64,000 bases of DNA, taken from the NCBI RefSeq assembly GCF_016065055.1, contig NZ_CP065856.1, forward strand, positions 806,001 through 870,000. Reading direction: 5' to 3'. Position 1 is the first letter of the stretch; every line of letters starts with the position of its first letter. A program made the translations under genes and the position numbers. This document shows, in pieces, positions 16,187 through 25,825 of this stretch. The stretch is from Halosimplex litoreum (GTDB taxonomy: Archaea > Halobacteriota > Halobacteria > Halobacteriales > Haloarculaceae). Below the pieces are notes generated by a model. The model did not search any database. It was not told the DNA's origin and worked only from the letters and a program-made list of their open reading frames with translations.

Positions 16187-18539
16187 CCGTCTCCTCCCCG
16201 GGAATCTCCGCATCGCCGTCGGTGTGCCGTCTCGCGCCGTCGCGGTCACTCCGGTCGTCGAGCGTGATCGTTGCGCCTGCCGCGTTCGTCGTCGGACCCG
16301 TTCGCTCGTCGGCTGCGACCACGCTGCTCGGCTGTTCGGCGGTACGCTGTCTGATGCGCTCGACGGTGGCGGCCTCGTCGGTCTGCAGGTCGGCGAGGAA
16401 CGCGAACAGATCCTCGCCGTCGGAGATCCCCTCCTGATGCAGGTACTTGACGTAGCGGTGCTTGCGGTGGAAAGCGTCCTCGACGGCCTCGACCGGCCGG
16501 TCGGTGAGGCGGGCGAGGCGCTCGAACAACTCGGTATCGACCTGCCGCGCGTCGTCGCCCAGGTCCGGGTGTTCGTAGGCGAGGTCGTACCCGCCGTCGT
16601 GGGTCCGGCGAGCGACGGTGTTCCAGTAGACCGTCGTCTCACCCTTTCGGACGACACCGCAGGCGTCGTCGGCGCGCTCGCGGTCGTACTCCCTGAACGT
16701 CTCCTCGCCGACGAACTCGACCACTTCGCCGACGTAGCGGTCACCGTCGACCGCTCGGGGGAAGACGAGGAGGTCGATCTCGGAGAGCAGGTACGTCGGC
16801 AGGTCCTGCTCGACGACCCGGTTGACCAGCGTCTCGACATCGCCGGCGTGAGTTGTCCCGATCACGCCGTGACCGGTGTTCAACACTTCCGCGAAGGTCT
16901 CGAAGCTCGCGGGCGTGTTGATCTCCGCGATGAGTTCCACGTCCGGATTCAGGTAGTTGGTCTCGGTCATCAGGTCGGCCATCGTCACCTGCTTGTACTC
17001 GTCCTGGTGTTCGCGCGTGGTGAGCGAGACGCCAGTCTCGTGGGGTAACCACACCTCCCGCGATCCCTCGTCGATACTCACCGGTCGGTCACGGAAGCTG
17101 ACGAACGGCATGTGGGCGTTCATCAGCGTCGTCTTTCCGACGCCAGTCGGGCCGCAGAAGAGGACGACGCCGTGGTGTTCGTACAGTTGCCAGAGCATCG
17201 CGACCAGTTCGGTCGAGAGGCTGTCCCGTTCGAGCAGGTCGACGGGAGTCATCACGTCCGGCGCCTGCTTGCGGATGGAGATGTGCGGGCCGTCCTCGCT
17301 GACGGTCGGCAGCGCCACCGCACAGCGGATCGTCTCGGTGACGCCGGGCGGGCTGAGGTTGACCTTCGCACTGGGGTTAGCGGCGTTGAGTTCGGTGCCG
17401 TCGTCCGCTGCGAGTTGCTTGACGACGTTGACGAACTCGTGTTCGTCCTCGAACGTGAGGTTCGTCGGGATCCGTTCGGTGTGGCCCACGTCGTCTCGGG
17501 GGACGACCTTCACGCGCTCGCCGACGCGGTTGGCCTCGACGTCTTCGAGGTGGTCGTCGCGGATCGGGACGGTGAGTTTCCCGTAGCCGACGTAATCGCG
17601 GAGGACGTAGTACACCAGGTCGTCCAGCCGGTCGGTAGCGTAGCGGTCGTCGACCGGCGGGATGGCCAGGTCCCACTCGGCGAGCGCGCTCCGGACCCTG
17701 TGGCGGGCGGCGTCCAGCCAGGCGCGCGTGTTCCGGGCGGTCAGTCGTCGCGAGAGCAACTCTTGGGCGCGCTCGCGGACGAACGCCGCTTCGTCGTCGA
17801 CGACGCCGTCTACGTCGGTCTCCCAGATACGCTCCTTGCACTCGGTGATCAACTCGGCGTCACCGGGCAGCAGATCCGGCTCGCGGACCGCGTATTTGGT
17901 CATGAACGAGTCGGTACCCAGTAGATTTTCACGGTATACGACGACCGGAATCTCGAAACCGTAGAAGTCGACGGTGTGGTGGTCGAGTCGTTCGCTGGCG
18001 AACCGGTCGAGGTACTCCGGGTCCGTGGGCAGGTCCGTCTCGGCCGGCGCGAAATCGTCGGTGTGGACGACGACACCGTCGCCCGCCACGTCGGCCACGT
18101 CGATCCGATCGTCGAGGGCGTACGGCGTCAATCGCCCGAGACAGCCCAGTTCGGCCAGCGCGTGGTACTCGATCCGGCGGCGGACGCCCGGCGCCGCGTC
18201 GATCAGCCGGTCGAGCACCCGCCGGTGTTTCGGATCGAACCCGTCGGCCATCCGCTCGACGGCGCCTTCGCGCGTGCGCGGCCGCTCGAGGCCCGCGTCG
18301 CCGAAGTACTCCAGCACGCGGTCGAGTCGCTGGCGACCTTCGCTGGTGAGTCCCGGCTCACGGACCTCGTAGTCGAAGTCCGTCGCCGTCTCGCGGATCG
18401 TGACGACGACACCCGGCGCGACTTCGGTCTGCGAGCGAACGTCCGGCGCGTACCACGCCTCCGGGTCGTCGGGTGGTAGCGGCGGCGGAACCGCCCCGCC
18501 GTCTCCCCGGTCGGCGAGTTCGAGTCGCTCGTTCGACAT
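16176..18539 (-). CDS. Type II/IV secretion system ATPase (PilB-like)
   Basis: 787 residues; hexameric cytoplasmic ATPase that powers pilus assembly. Walker A GPTGVGKT ends at Lys 469, a FVSFRDRPVSIDEGSREVWL stretch corresponds to the Asp box, the Walker B region is VELIAEINTPASFE, and the His box is HGVIGTTHAG. The long N-terminal part (1-300) includes a region typical of archaeal PilB proteins. The C-terminal 90 residues are low-complexity and acidic. It is the first gene of the minus-strand pilus operon that ends near 10.7 kb, with a strong TATA box just upstream. Confidence 0.92.
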   Translation of the reverse strand: MSNERLELADRGDGGAVPPPLPPDDPEAWYAPDVRSQTEVAPGVVVTIRETATDFDYEVREPGLTSEGRQRLDRVLEYFGDAGLERPRTREGAVERMADGFDPKHRRVLDRLIDAAPGVRRRIEYHALAELGCLGRLTPYALDDRIDVADVAGDGVVVHTDDFAPAETDLPTDPEYLDRFASERLDHHTVDFYGFEIPVVVYRENLLGTDSFMTKYAVREPDLLPGDAELITECKERIWETDVDGVVDDEAAFVRERAQELLSRRLTARNTRAWLDAARHRVRSALAEWDLAIPPVDDRYATDRLDDLVYYVLRDYVGYGKLTVPIRDDHLEDVEANRVGERVKVVPRDDVGHTERIPTNLTFEDEHEFVNVVKQLAADDGTELNAANPSAKVNLSPPGVTETIRCAVALPTVSEDGPHISIRKQAPDVMTPVDLLERDSLSTELVAMLWQLYEHHGVVLFCGPTGVGKTTLMNAHMPFVSFRDRPVSIDEGSREVWLPHETGVSLTTREHQDEYKQVTMADLMTETNYLNPDVELIAEINTPASFETFAEVLNTGHGVIGTTHAGDVETLVNRVVEQDLPTYLLSEIDLLVFPRAVDGDRYVGEVVEFVGEETFREYDRERADDACGVVRKGETTVYWNTVARRTHDGGYDLAYEHPDLGDDARQVDTELFERLARLTDRPVEAVEDAFHRKHRYVKYLHQEGISDGEDLFAFLADLQTDEAATVERIRQRTAEQPSSVVAADERTGPTTNAAGATITLDDRSDRDGARRHTDGDAEIPGEETDGD

Positions 18540-18565
18540 CTAGGATACTCTGGATGCTCGATATG

Positions 18566-18573
18566 TTTTAAAA
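18566..18573 (-). promoter_or_regulatory. TATA box of the pilus operon
   Basis: TTTTAAAA centred about 30 bases before ATG 18539 on the minus strand, within an AT-rich island (GATTTTAAAACATATCG). The spacing places transcription start at or next to the ATG, so the operon mRNA is probably leaderless. Confidence 0.6.
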
Positions 18574-18633
18574 TCTTGCATTGGTAGCCCGGAAAGGGCC
18601 GGGCCGCGATCCTCGCGTCGCTACAGCGATGAC

Positions 18634-18711
18634 GACGACCGCATCAGGCGACGACCGTATCAGGCGACGACCGTATCAGGCGACGACCGCATCAGGCGAC
18701 GACCGCATCGG
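18634..18711. repeat. 16-bp tandem repeat, about 4.9 copies
   Basis: Unit GACGACCGYATCAGGC begins at 18634, 18650, 18666, 18682 and 18698 (last copy incomplete and diverged). Copies differ only at the Y position (C, T, T, C, C). It lies in the intergenic space upstream of the pilus promoter and downstream of the redoxin gene, whose stop is at 18735. Confidence 0.9.
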
Positions 18712-18734
18712 TCGTCTATCGCGGGCTCGGGCGT

Positions 18735-19253
18735 TCACTCCGCCGGGGGCGGGTCGCCGCCGGCGGTCCGGTGCTCGTCGATCACGTCGAGTAACTCGTC
18801 GATCTCGGGGCGGTCGAAGGTGGACCGGCCGCTGTAGGTGTAGACGGCTTCGGAGTCGGCGCCGCTCCGGTCGACGACCACGACGCGGGGCATCCGACCC
18901 AGAAAGTCGGAGAGGTCGCCGAGGAGGCCGAAGCGGACGGGCTGGTCGTATGCGTCGGCGACCGACGCCTCCGAGTCGGCCAGGAGCGGATACGGCAGGT
19001 CGTACTCGGCCTGCCACTCGGCGACGCGGTCGAGCGGCTCCGGGACCACCGAGACGGGCTCGGCGTCGCGCGTCCGAAACGCCGCGACGCGCTCGGCGAC
19101 CGCCTGCACCTGACTGCGACAGTTCGTGCAGTAGTGGTCGCGCTGGAAGAACAGGACGACGAACCGGACGTCCGACGAGAGGTCAGCGAGCGAGAACGGA
19201 TCCGGTCCGACGGCCGCGTTCGGCAGCGAGAACTCCAGCGGGGCTGACTCCAT
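18735..19253 (-). CDS. Redoxin/AhpC-TSA family thiol protein
   Basis: 172 residues with a peroxiredoxin-like thioredoxin fold. FVVLFFQRDHYCTNCRSQVQ (residues 31-50) places Cys 42 and Cys 45 in a C-T-N-C motif where classic peroxiredoxins have a single peroxidatic Cys, so it may act as a thiol-disulfide protein instead of a peroxidase. A later MPRVVVVDRSG supplies the cis-Pro strand. Start ATG 19253; an upstream in-frame ATG at 19277 is less likely. Cytoplasmic, no signal peptide. Confidence 0.78.
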   Translation of the reverse strand: MESAPLEFSLPNAAVGPDPFSLADLSSDVRFVVLFFQRDHYCTNCRSQVQAVAERVAAFRTRDAEPVSVVPEPLDRVAEWQAEYDLPYPLLADSEASVADAYDQPVRFGLLGDLSDFLGRMPRVVVVDRSGADSEAVYTYSGRSTFDRPEIDELLDVIDEHRTAGGDPPPAE

Positions 19254-19350
19254 CGTGCAGAGAACTCGGGGCTCCAAGTGCTTGGTCCCTGCTATCGCCG
19301 CGCGAGCCGCGGGGGTCTCGGTCCCGACCGGTCCTCGGTCGGCCGGGATC

Positions 19351-20043
19351 TCAGCCGAAGCGCTCGGTCACGTCGGCCCTGGCCTCGTGGACGACGCGCT
19401 GCTCGGCGCGGTGCATCGCCCGGAGGGCCTCGTCGGTGTAGTCGAGCGATACCGTCGGGAGCGTCCCCGTCAGCGGGCCGCCGAGCACGTCGGCGGGGTC
19501 GATCCGCACCTCGAACGCCAGCGCCTCGCGGTGGCGCCGGAGCGGGCCGGTGAACGGCACGACCGTCTCGACGAGCGCGAGCGCCTCCTCCCGGTCGAAC
19601 GCGGCGCGAACCGCCGGCCAGAACGCCGATTCGGGTCGCTCGACGACCGGCGCGACGCCGTCGCCGAGCCGCTGGAGGCGAGCGAGGACGTCTTCGACCA
19701 CGGCGCGGCGCTCGTCGGGGCCGACGGTCGGGGCCAGAGCGTCGACCGCGCTGTCGTGTTCGAGCAAGTCGGCCTCGAACGCCTCGATCGGCTCGTCGCT
19801 CTCGACGTACGCGAGGACGACGCGGAACTGCTCGACCGCGCGCTCGCGGTACGCTGCCAGCTCCGGGTCGACGACGCGTCGCTCCAGCGCGTCGGTGTTG
19901 CGGCGCAACCGGTCGACGAGGACGCCGCCGGGACCCAGTCCGGTCCCCCGGAGCGCACGCGCGACGCTGAACTCCCGGCGGGTCGCCTCGGCCGTCCGGT
20001 CGACGAACGTCTCGAACCCCTCCAGCGCGGCCGCCCGTGTCAT
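19351..20043 (-). CDS. Haloarchaeal hypothetical protein
   Basis: 230 residues, largely helical and soluble, with no recognised motif, signal peptide or span. Start ATG 20043 is 80 bases from the divergent prenyltransferase gene, and a 16-bp perfect palindrome lies in between. I recognise no family. Confidence 0.65.
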   Translation of the reverse strand: MTRAAALEGFETFVDRTAEATRREFSVARALRGTGLGPGGVLVDRLRRNTDALERRVVDPELAAYRERAVEQFRVVLAYVESDEPIEAFEADLLEHDSAVDALAPTVGPDERRAVVEDVLARLQRLGDGVAPVVERPESAFWPAVRAAFDREEALALVETVVPFTGPLRRHREALAFEVRIDPADVLGGPLTGTLPTVSLDYTDEALRAMHRAEQRVVHEARADVTERFG

Positions 20044-20093
20044 CTACCGCCGGTTCGGGCGCCAGCGTCATCCACCCTTCGGTGGCCGACAGA

Positions 20094-20109
20094 CCTACGC
20101 CGGCGTAGG
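20094..20109. promoter_or_regulatory. 16-bp perfect palindrome between divergent genes
   Basis: CCTACGCCGGCGTAGG, 14 bases upstream of the GTG start of the prenyltransferase gene and 50 bases upstream of the divergent hypothetical gene. A perfect palindrome in a divergent promoter gap is a candidate operator for a dimeric repressor; no partner is known. Confidence 0.45.
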
Positions 20110-20123
20110 CCGCACGTGTCGTC

Positions 20124-21104
20124 GTGTCGCCCCCATCCGTCCGATCGCGCGTCGTCGAGCGGCTCCCGCGGCTGTGGGCGCTGTGGGCGGCGAGCCGGCC
20201 GAGCCAGGTCGCACTCGTCGGTCTCGTCTACCTCCTGGGGGTCGGGATGTCGACGGCCGGGGCGCCGCTGGTCGCGGGGTCTGCGACGGCGTCGACCGTG
20301 GCGGACGCCCTGGCGCCCGAGTTCGTCTCGCGCGTGCTCGCCGGCGCGCTCGCGCTGCTGTCGGTCACGGTGGCCGTCCACTACGCGAACGAGTACGCCG
20401 ACGCCGATACCGACGCGCTGACCGACCGCACGCCCTTCTCCGGGGGCAGCGGGGCGCTCGTCCGCACCGGACTGGCGCCGTCCCTGCTCGGGCGAGCGAC
20501 GGTCGGCGCCTGCGTCGTCGCCGCGCTGGCGGTCGTCGCCGTCGCCGCCAGCGGGCTCGTCACGCCCGTCGCGGCGGGCCTGCTCGTCGCGGCGCTGGTC
20601 GCCGGGCTGTCGTACTCGCTGGCCCCGCTCGCGCTGGTCCGGCGCGGCGTCGGCGAACTCGTCAACGCGACGCTCGGAGGCGTCCTCCTCCCGGTCTACG
20701 GGGTCGCGGTCGTGGCGACGCCGACCGCGACCGCCGCGCTCGCGACCCTCCCGTTCGCGTCGGTGGTCGGCTGTAACCTCCTGGCGACCCACTGGCCCGA
20801 CCGGCGGGCGGACGGGGCCGTCGGCAAGCGGACGCTCGCGGTCCGCTGGTCGTCCGACCGGATCCGACGGGCGTACGCCGGCCTCGCCGGCGCCTCTGTG
20901 GCCGCCACGGTGGCGCTGTGGTGGGGCGGCGTCTTCCCGACCACCGTCGCCGTCGCTCACCTGCTCGCGGTCCCGTTGCTACTGCGAGGGTGGGCGGTGC
21001 TCACGCGACGGCCCGACCCGCTCCCGTCGGTGCTCGCGATGGTGGTGACCGCGCTCGCGACGACGGTCGCCTGGTGGGCGGTCGGGCTCGGCGTCGCCTC
21101 GTGA
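20124..21104 (+). CDS. UbiA family prenyltransferase
   Basis: 326 residues with about eight or nine membrane spans. It transfers a polyprenyl chain to an aromatic or other acceptor in the membrane. The first Asp-rich motif is NEYADADTD (89-97) followed by DRTPFSGGSG, the pattern seen in MenA-like 1,4-dihydroxy-2-naphthoate prenyltransferases. The second motif is in THWPDRRADGAVGKRTLAVR. Haloarchaea make menaquinone, so a MenA-type role is plausible but other UbiA substrates are possible. Start is GTG 20124 (MSPPSVRSRV). No other menaquinone genes are next to it. Confidence 0.82.
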   Translation: MSPPSVRSRVVERLPRLWALWAASRPSQVALVGLVYLLGVGMSTAGAPLVAGSATASTVADALAPEFVSRVLAGALALLSVTVAVHYANEYADADTDALTDRTPFSGGSGALVRTGLAPSLLGRATVGACVVAALAVVAVAASGLVTPVAAGLLVAALVAGLSYSLAPLALVRRGVGELVNATLGGVLLPVYGVAVVATPTATAALATLPFASVVGCNLLATHWPDRRADGAVGKRTLAVRWSSDRIRRAYAGLAGASVAATVALWWGGVFPTTVAVAHLLAVPLLLRGWAVLTRRPDPLPSVLAMVVTALATTVAWWAVGLGVAS

Positions 21105-21175
21105 CTCCGAGAACGTCGCGCGCGCCGCTCCCGACCGCGGACGGTTTTTGTCGCCGCGTCCCGTGTGGCCGAACG

Positions 21176-21982
21176 ATGGGAGACACCTCCGGCGACGACG
21201 GGCGACCGGCCGGCGGCGGGCCCGAGGCGGAGCGAACGCCGACCCCCGGGCCCGCGAACGAGGACGGGCCGGCCCCGTCGGACCCGACGACGCTGGCTCG
21301 CGAGCTGCTCGAACGGGTGCGCCGCCGGGAGCCGACCGAGCCCCTTCTGGGAGCGCTCGCCGACCTCGACGAATCGGCGCTCGCCGCGGTCGGGGACGAC
21401 CGCCGGACGGGGCTGGCCTTCTGGCTCGACGTGTACAACGCGGCCGCCCAGCGCCTGCTCGAGCGCCGACCGGGCCTGTTCGACTCGCGGTGGCGGTTCT
21501 TTCGAGCACCGGCGGTCACGGTGGCCGGTGTCGAGTTGAGCCTCGACGACATCGAACACGGCCTCCTCCGTGGCGGTCGCTCGAAGTACGGTCTCGGCTA
21601 CCTCCCGCGGCTCGGTCGGACCGGCCTTCCCGGGTCGTACCGGCTCGACCCCGACCCCCGCATCCACTTCGCGCTGAACTGCGGCGCGGCGAGCTGTCCG
21701 GCGATCCTGGCCTACGACCCGGCGACAGTCGACGACGCGCTCGACGACGCGACCGCGGCGTACCTGGCCGACACCGTCGAGTACGACCCCGAGCGCGACC
21801 GCGTGCGACTGCCCCGGGTCTGCCTGTGGTTCGTCGGCGACTTCGGCGGCCGGTCGGGCCTCTACACGTTTCTCCGTGAATTCGACCAGATCCCTGCCGA
21901 AGCGACGCCGTCGCTCCGATTCCAGGGGTACGACTGGGACCTCGATCCGCGCAAGTTCGTCGACCGAACGCGGGAGGAGTGA
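21176..21982 (+). CDS. DUF547 domain protein
   Basis: 268 residues. After a polar, disordered N-terminus (about 45 residues) a DUF547 domain runs to the end: TGLAFWLDVYNAAAQRLLER, the stretch ELSLDDIEHGLLRG, the Cys motif HFALNCGAASCPAI and a C-terminal FVGDFGG. DUF547 proteins resemble transglutaminase/papain-like folds, but no activity is established. Start ATG 21176 (MGDTSGDDG) sits 71 bases after the prenyltransferase stop with GGTTTTTGTCG upstream. Confidence 0.8.
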   Translation: MGDTSGDDGRPAGGGPEAERTPTPGPANEDGPAPSDPTTLARELLERVRRREPTEPLLGALADLDESALAAVGDDRRTGLAFWLDVYNAAAQRLLERRPGLFDSRWRFFRAPAVTVAGVELSLDDIEHGLLRGGRSKYGLGYLPRLGRTGLPGSYRLDPDPRIHFALNCGAASCPAILAYDPATVDDALDDATAAYLADTVEYDPERDRVRLPRVCLWFVGDFGGRSGLYTFLREFDQIPAEATPSLRFQGYDWDLDPRKFVDRTREE

Positions 21983-22210
21983 TGCCGACCGATGCCGTCG
22001 CCGCTGTCGCGACGGGACGACCGGACGACCGGACGACGAGGCCACGCCGTCGCCAACGCAGTGGAGACGCGTGTACGCCGGTGACCCCGTTACGTCGTTA
22101 TAATTTACTAGTAACTCTGTCAGTTTCCGTTCGTTCAGAGTTGCGTAGTGGTATACATAGGGCTGTTGAGCCCAGATCGAAAGTATGCATGAATATACTG
22201 CCACATTTTT

Positions 22211-22219
22211 GTATATTTT
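22211..22219 (+). promoter_or_regulatory. TATA box of the metallophosphoesterase gene
   Basis: GTATATTTT about 32 bases before ATG 22247, in an AT-rich 160-base island (22090-22240) that also contains the palindrome TTACTAGTAA at 22105-22114 and the inverted repeat AGTAT/ATACT at 22182-22199. These may be regulator sites. Confidence 0.5.
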
Positions 22220-22246
22220 CCGATAAATCTAACCTTCCCGACCGCG

Positions 22247-23230
22247 ATGGTACCGACGATGGTATCTGCTCAGTCCGAAGCGGTCGTCGCTCGTCTCGAC
22301 GCTCCGACGGCGGACGACCGGACGCGTATCGCCGTCGTCTCTGATTCGCACGTCACTCCGCGTGCAGAGGGAACGGCGATGGTGTACCACCGAGCGGCCG
22401 ACCGGCTCCGGACGGCGCTCGACGATGCAGAACAGCGCGGTGTCGACGCTATCGTCTCTCCGGGCGACCTGACCAAAGACGGTGCCCCGTGGGAGTACGA
22501 CCAGCTCGACGATATCCTCGAGGGGATCGAGACGCCGTTTTTCGGCGTCCCCGGAAATCACGACGTCCCGAAGGCGTCCACCGAGACGTACAGATACGGG
22601 GACTCGCACGAGACGCCACCTGTCGATCGGTTCGAACGCGAGTACGCCCCCGACGGGACCATTCCGTTCGTCGAACGGGTCGGGCCGCTCGACGTCGTCG
22701 GTTTGAACACGGCGACACAGCCGGACGGGTCACTGAAAGAGACGCACGACGGGGCCGTCTCCGACGAGGACGTCGCGTGGCTCGAGGACACGCTGGCGAC
22801 GGTCGAGACACCGGTCGTGCTGATGCATCACAACACGCCCGCGATGTACGACCAGTTCCGTGACCTCAGGGACGCCGCACACCCCGAGATGGGGCTCCCG
22901 CCGGTGATGCGGGACCCCGGACCGCTCGTGGACGTGTTGACCGATGCGGAGGTGCCGTTAGTCGTCTCCGGCCACCTTCACAATCTCGGGGTGGCGAAAA
23001 CCGGCTCGACGTGGGAAGTCACGACACCGGCGACGGGGTCGTTCCCGCAGGCGTACCTCGTCTTCGAGGTCGATACGGACGGGACCACGGTCAGGTACGT
23101 TCCCGTCGCAGACACCGAGGGTATGACCGAAGCGCATCAGGCCAGACGGTCCGACGGCGTCACTTCGATGGCCTACACGTCCTTCGCGTCGATCCGACTC
23201 GCGACGCTGCCGCTCGTCGACGAGCGCTAG
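22247..23230 (+). CDS. Metallophosphoesterase (calcineurin-like)
   Basis: 327 residues. All metal-binding blocks of the family are present: DSH (33-35), GDLTKDG (73-79), GNHD (103-106), HH (194-195) and GHLHN (242-246), so it is predicted to be an active binuclear phosphoesterase. There is no signal peptide, so it acts in the cytoplasm. Substrate unknown; cyclic nucleotides, nucleotides and phosphodiesters are typical. GTATATTTT at 22211-22219 is a TATA box placing the transcript start a few bases before ATG 22247; a second ATG at 22259 is possible. It is convergent with the oligopeptide-type transporter genes. Confidence 0.85.
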   Translation: MVPTMVSAQSEAVVARLDAPTADDRTRIAVVSDSHVTPRAEGTAMVYHRAADRLRTALDDAEQRGVDAIVSPGDLTKDGAPWEYDQLDDILEGIETPFFGVPGNHDVPKASTETYRYGDSHETPPVDRFEREYAPDGTIPFVERVGPLDVVGLNTATQPDGSLKETHDGAVSDEDVAWLEDTLATVETPVVLMHHNTPAMYDQFRDLRDAAHPEMGLPPVMRDPGPLVDVLTDAEVPLVVSGHLHNLGVAKTGSTWEVTTPATGSFPQAYLVFEVDTDGTTVRYVPVADTEGMTEAHQARRSDGVTSMAYTSFASIRLATLPLVDER

Positions 23231-23348
23231 TTCGAGAGCTACTGTTTCGGGTCTCCGATCAGTGGAGCTCGCGATCGGTGCTGCCGGAAGACGACCTATC
23301 CCCGAAAAGTCCGCAAGTGTGTCACGATCGCCGATCGGTCTGCCCAGT

Positions 23349-24677
23349 TCACTCGCCAGTCAGGTCTGGCGGATCCGAATACGTCGGTCGATGGCGATGG
23401 CAGCGGCTGCGACGAGGGCCGTCCGTCACGGAGTGGCTCTCGGGGAACTCGTCGTCACAGACGCCACCGAACTCGGTAGAGAGCCGTGCGAGCGCCGCGT
23501 CCTCCCGCCCGTCGCTGGCCAGTCGGACCGCCTCAGACACGTGGTTTCGAGCGTCCTCGGGGATCGAAACGTCACTGAGCAGATCCGAGGCGAACTCGTC
23601 GATCGACTCGAACCGCGGAGATCGACCCACGAGCGACCGGATCCTGTCCCGGAGGCTGGGGTCGGTCCGTCCGCGCTCGCGGACGACTTCTGTGAGGATA
23701 TCGATCGCGCGCCACGCCGCTTCGTCGAGGTGGTCGTATTCGGCTGGCCGGATCTTCGCCGGACACCGCGTGCTGAACGGGCAGCCCGACGGGGGGTCGC
23801 GAGGGCTCGGGGGACTGTTCCGAAGCGTGATCCGGTCGCGGCTCGCCGTCGGATCGGGGTCGGGGATCGCCGAGACGAGCGCCTTCGTGTACGGATTCGC
23901 GGGAGCGCCGAACAACTCGCCGGCCGGGCCTCGCTCCATGATCGCGCCGAGATACATCACGGCGACGCGGTCACAGAGATGGCGCACGACGCCGAGGTCG
24001 TGTGCGATGAAGACGTAGGTGAGACCGAACTCCGCCTGCAGGTCGGCGAGCAGGTTGAGTACTTTCGCCTGGACCGAGGCGTCGAGCGCCGAGACCGGTT
24101 CGTCGAGGACGAGAAAGTCCGGTTCGGGTGCGAGCGCGCGTGCGATAGCGATTCGCTGTTGCTGCCCGCCGGAGAACTGGTGGGGATACCGATAGAAGTG
24201 CTCGCGCTGGAGCCCGACCGTATCGAGCAAGTCGAAGACTCGCTCGCGCCGCTCGCGTTCGGTCTTCCAGTCACGGACTTCGAGCGGTTCCGCGACGACT
24301 TCCCCGACGGTCAGCCTGGCGTTGAGGCTCGATTCGGGGTCCTGAAAGACCATCTGCGCGTTCCATCGCCACTGCTCTCGTGCCTCGCCGCTGAGTTCGT
24401 CGATCGCCTGCCCGTCGTACCGAACCGTCCCCGCGGTCGGCGTCTCGAGGCCGACGAGCGTGCGCCCGAGCGTGGTCTTTCCGCAGCCCGATTCGCCGAC
24501 GAGGCCGAGCGTCTCGCCACGTCGGACCGTTAGGTCGACGCCGTCGACCGCCTTGACCGGCGACCCGCCGAAGAACCCGTCGTCGGTGTAGTGTTTTTTC
24601 AGCCCCGATACCGCGACGAGCGCCTCCGCCGTCGACGAAGCGCTCGGTTCGCTCTCGTGGTGACGTTGTGCAGTCAT
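23349..24677 (-). CDS. Oligopeptide/dipeptide-type ABC transporter ATPase (OppF-like)
   Basis: Second ATPase of the importer. Walker A GESGCGKT (61-68), [14 protein letters not shown], signature FSGGQQQR, Walker [12 protein letters not shown] and H-loop IAHDLGVV are present. The usual C-terminal oligopeptide-transporter tail begins with CPFSTRCP but then diverges into a roughly 115-residue extension not typical of OppF. That extension ([20 protein letters not shown], later [20 protein letters not shown]) is probably an added helical domain. ATG 24677 overlaps the OppD-like stop by four bases. Confidence 0.88.
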   Translation of the reverse strand: MTAQRHHESEPSASSTAEALVAVSGLKKHYTDDGFFGGSPVKAVDGVDLTVRRGETLGLVGESGCGKTTLGRTLVGLETPTAGTVRYDGQAIDELSGEAREQWRWNAQMVFQDPESSLNARLTVGEVVAEPLEVRDWKTERERRERVFDLLDTVGLQREHFYRYPHQFSGGQQQRIAIARALAPEPDFLVLDEPVSALDASVQAKVLNLLADLQAEFGLTYVFIAHDLGVVRHLCDRVAVMYLGAIMERGPAGELFGAPANPYTKALVSAIPDPDPTASRDRITLRNSPPSPRDPPSGCPFSTRCPAKIRPAEYDHLDEAAWRAIDILTEVVRERGRTDPSLRDRIRSLVGRSPRFESIDEFASDLLSDVSIPEDARNHVSEAVRLASDGREDAALARLSTEFGGVCDDEFPESHSVTDGPRRSRCHRHRPTYSDPPDLTGE

Positions 24678-25825
24678 TGGTGGTCCTCGGCAGTGGGTTC
24701 GGAGTGGGTCCGGACGGCCCGTTCACGGGGCTGGTCGTCAGGATACAGGAGGCAGGACGCGGTCCGGTCTTCGCCGACGTCGACGTGGCGGGGGTGAACG
24801 TCGCGGCACGCGTCGAACGCCTCCGGGCACCGGGGTGCGAATCGACACTGCGTCGGTTCGCTGGTCGGTGTCGGGACGTCGCCCTCGATGGTCGGTAGAT
24901 ACTCGCTGTCGGGGTTCTGGCTCGGAATACTCGCCAACAACCCCCGGGAGTAAGGGTGTGCGGCCTCCTCGAACAGCGCCTCGACGGGTGCGTGTTCGAC
25001 GACCTCTCCGGCGTACATCACGCTCACTCGGTCGGCGACCTCGGCGATGACCCCCATGTCGTGGGTGATGAACAGGAGCGCGAGGTCGCGCTCGACCTGG
25101 AGGTCGTCGAGCAACTCCAGTATCTGGGCCTGGATCGTCACGTCGAGCGCCGTCGTCGGCTCGTCGCAGACCAACACCTCCGGGTCGCAGGCCAGCGCCA
25201 TCGCGATGAGTGCCCGCTGTTGCATCCCCCCCGAGAACTGGTGGGGGTACTCCCTGAGCCGCCGTGCGGGATCGGGAATCCCGACGGCGTCCAGGAGGTC
25301 GACGGCACGTTCGGTCGCGGCGCTATCGCCGAGATCGCGGTGGATCGTGAGCAGCTCCTCGATCTGGTTCCCGACCGTGTACACCGGGTTCAGACTGGCC
25401 AACGGGTCCTGGAAGACCATCGCGATATCGTCGCCCCGGACGGCGCGTAGCGCCGCTTCGGGCGCCGCCGCGAGGTCGACGTATCGGTCCGTCGGCCCGT
25501 CGAAGACGAACGCGTCCGACTCCGTGTGCGCGGACGAAGTCTCGACACGGTCGGGGTACCGTTCGGCGAGTGCAGTGACCGTCTCGGGGTGTCGGTACTT
25601 GATCTGTCCGTCCAGGATACGGCCCGGTGACTTCACCATCCCGGTCAGCGACCGCGCAGTCACGCTCTTGCCGGAGCCGCTCTCGCCGACGATCCCGAGC
25701 GTCTCGCCGCGACGCACCGAGAGGTCGACGTCGGAGATCGCGTGGACCGTCTCTTTGTCGGTGAAATACGCAGTACTGAGTCCCTCGACGGAGAGCACCG
25801 GGCGATCCGACGCCTCGTCGGTCAC
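24674..25825 (-). CDS. Oligopeptide/dipeptide-type ABC transporter ATPase (OppD-like)
   Basis: 383 residues from GTG 25825, which overlaps the permease TGA. Walker A GESGSGKS (47-54), [14 protein letters not shown], signature FSGGMQQR, Walker [13 protein letters not shown]-loop ITHDMGVI. The C-terminus carries the family Cys cluster [16 protein letters not shown], which in OppD proteins can hold an Fe-S cluster. Pairs with the OppF-like protein as a heterodimer. Confidence 0.9.
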   Translation of the reverse strand: MTDEASDRPVLSVEGLSTAYFTDKETVHAISDVDLSVRRGETLGIVGESGSGKSVTARSLTGMVKSPGRILDGQIKYRHPETVTALAERYPDRVETSSAHTESDAFVFDGPTDRYVDLAAAPEAALRAVRGDDIAMVFQDPLASLNPVYTVGNQIEELLTIHRDLGDSAATERAVDLLDAVGIPDPARRLREYPHQFSGGMQQRALIAMALACDPEVLVCDEPTTALDVTIQAQILELLDDLQVERDLALLFITHDMGVIAEVADRVSVMYAGEVVEHAPVEALFEEAAHPYSRGLLASIPSQNPDSEYLPTIEGDVPTPTSEPTQCRFAPRCPEAFDACRDVHPRHVDVGEDRTASCLLYPDDQPRERAVRTHSEPTAEDHQ

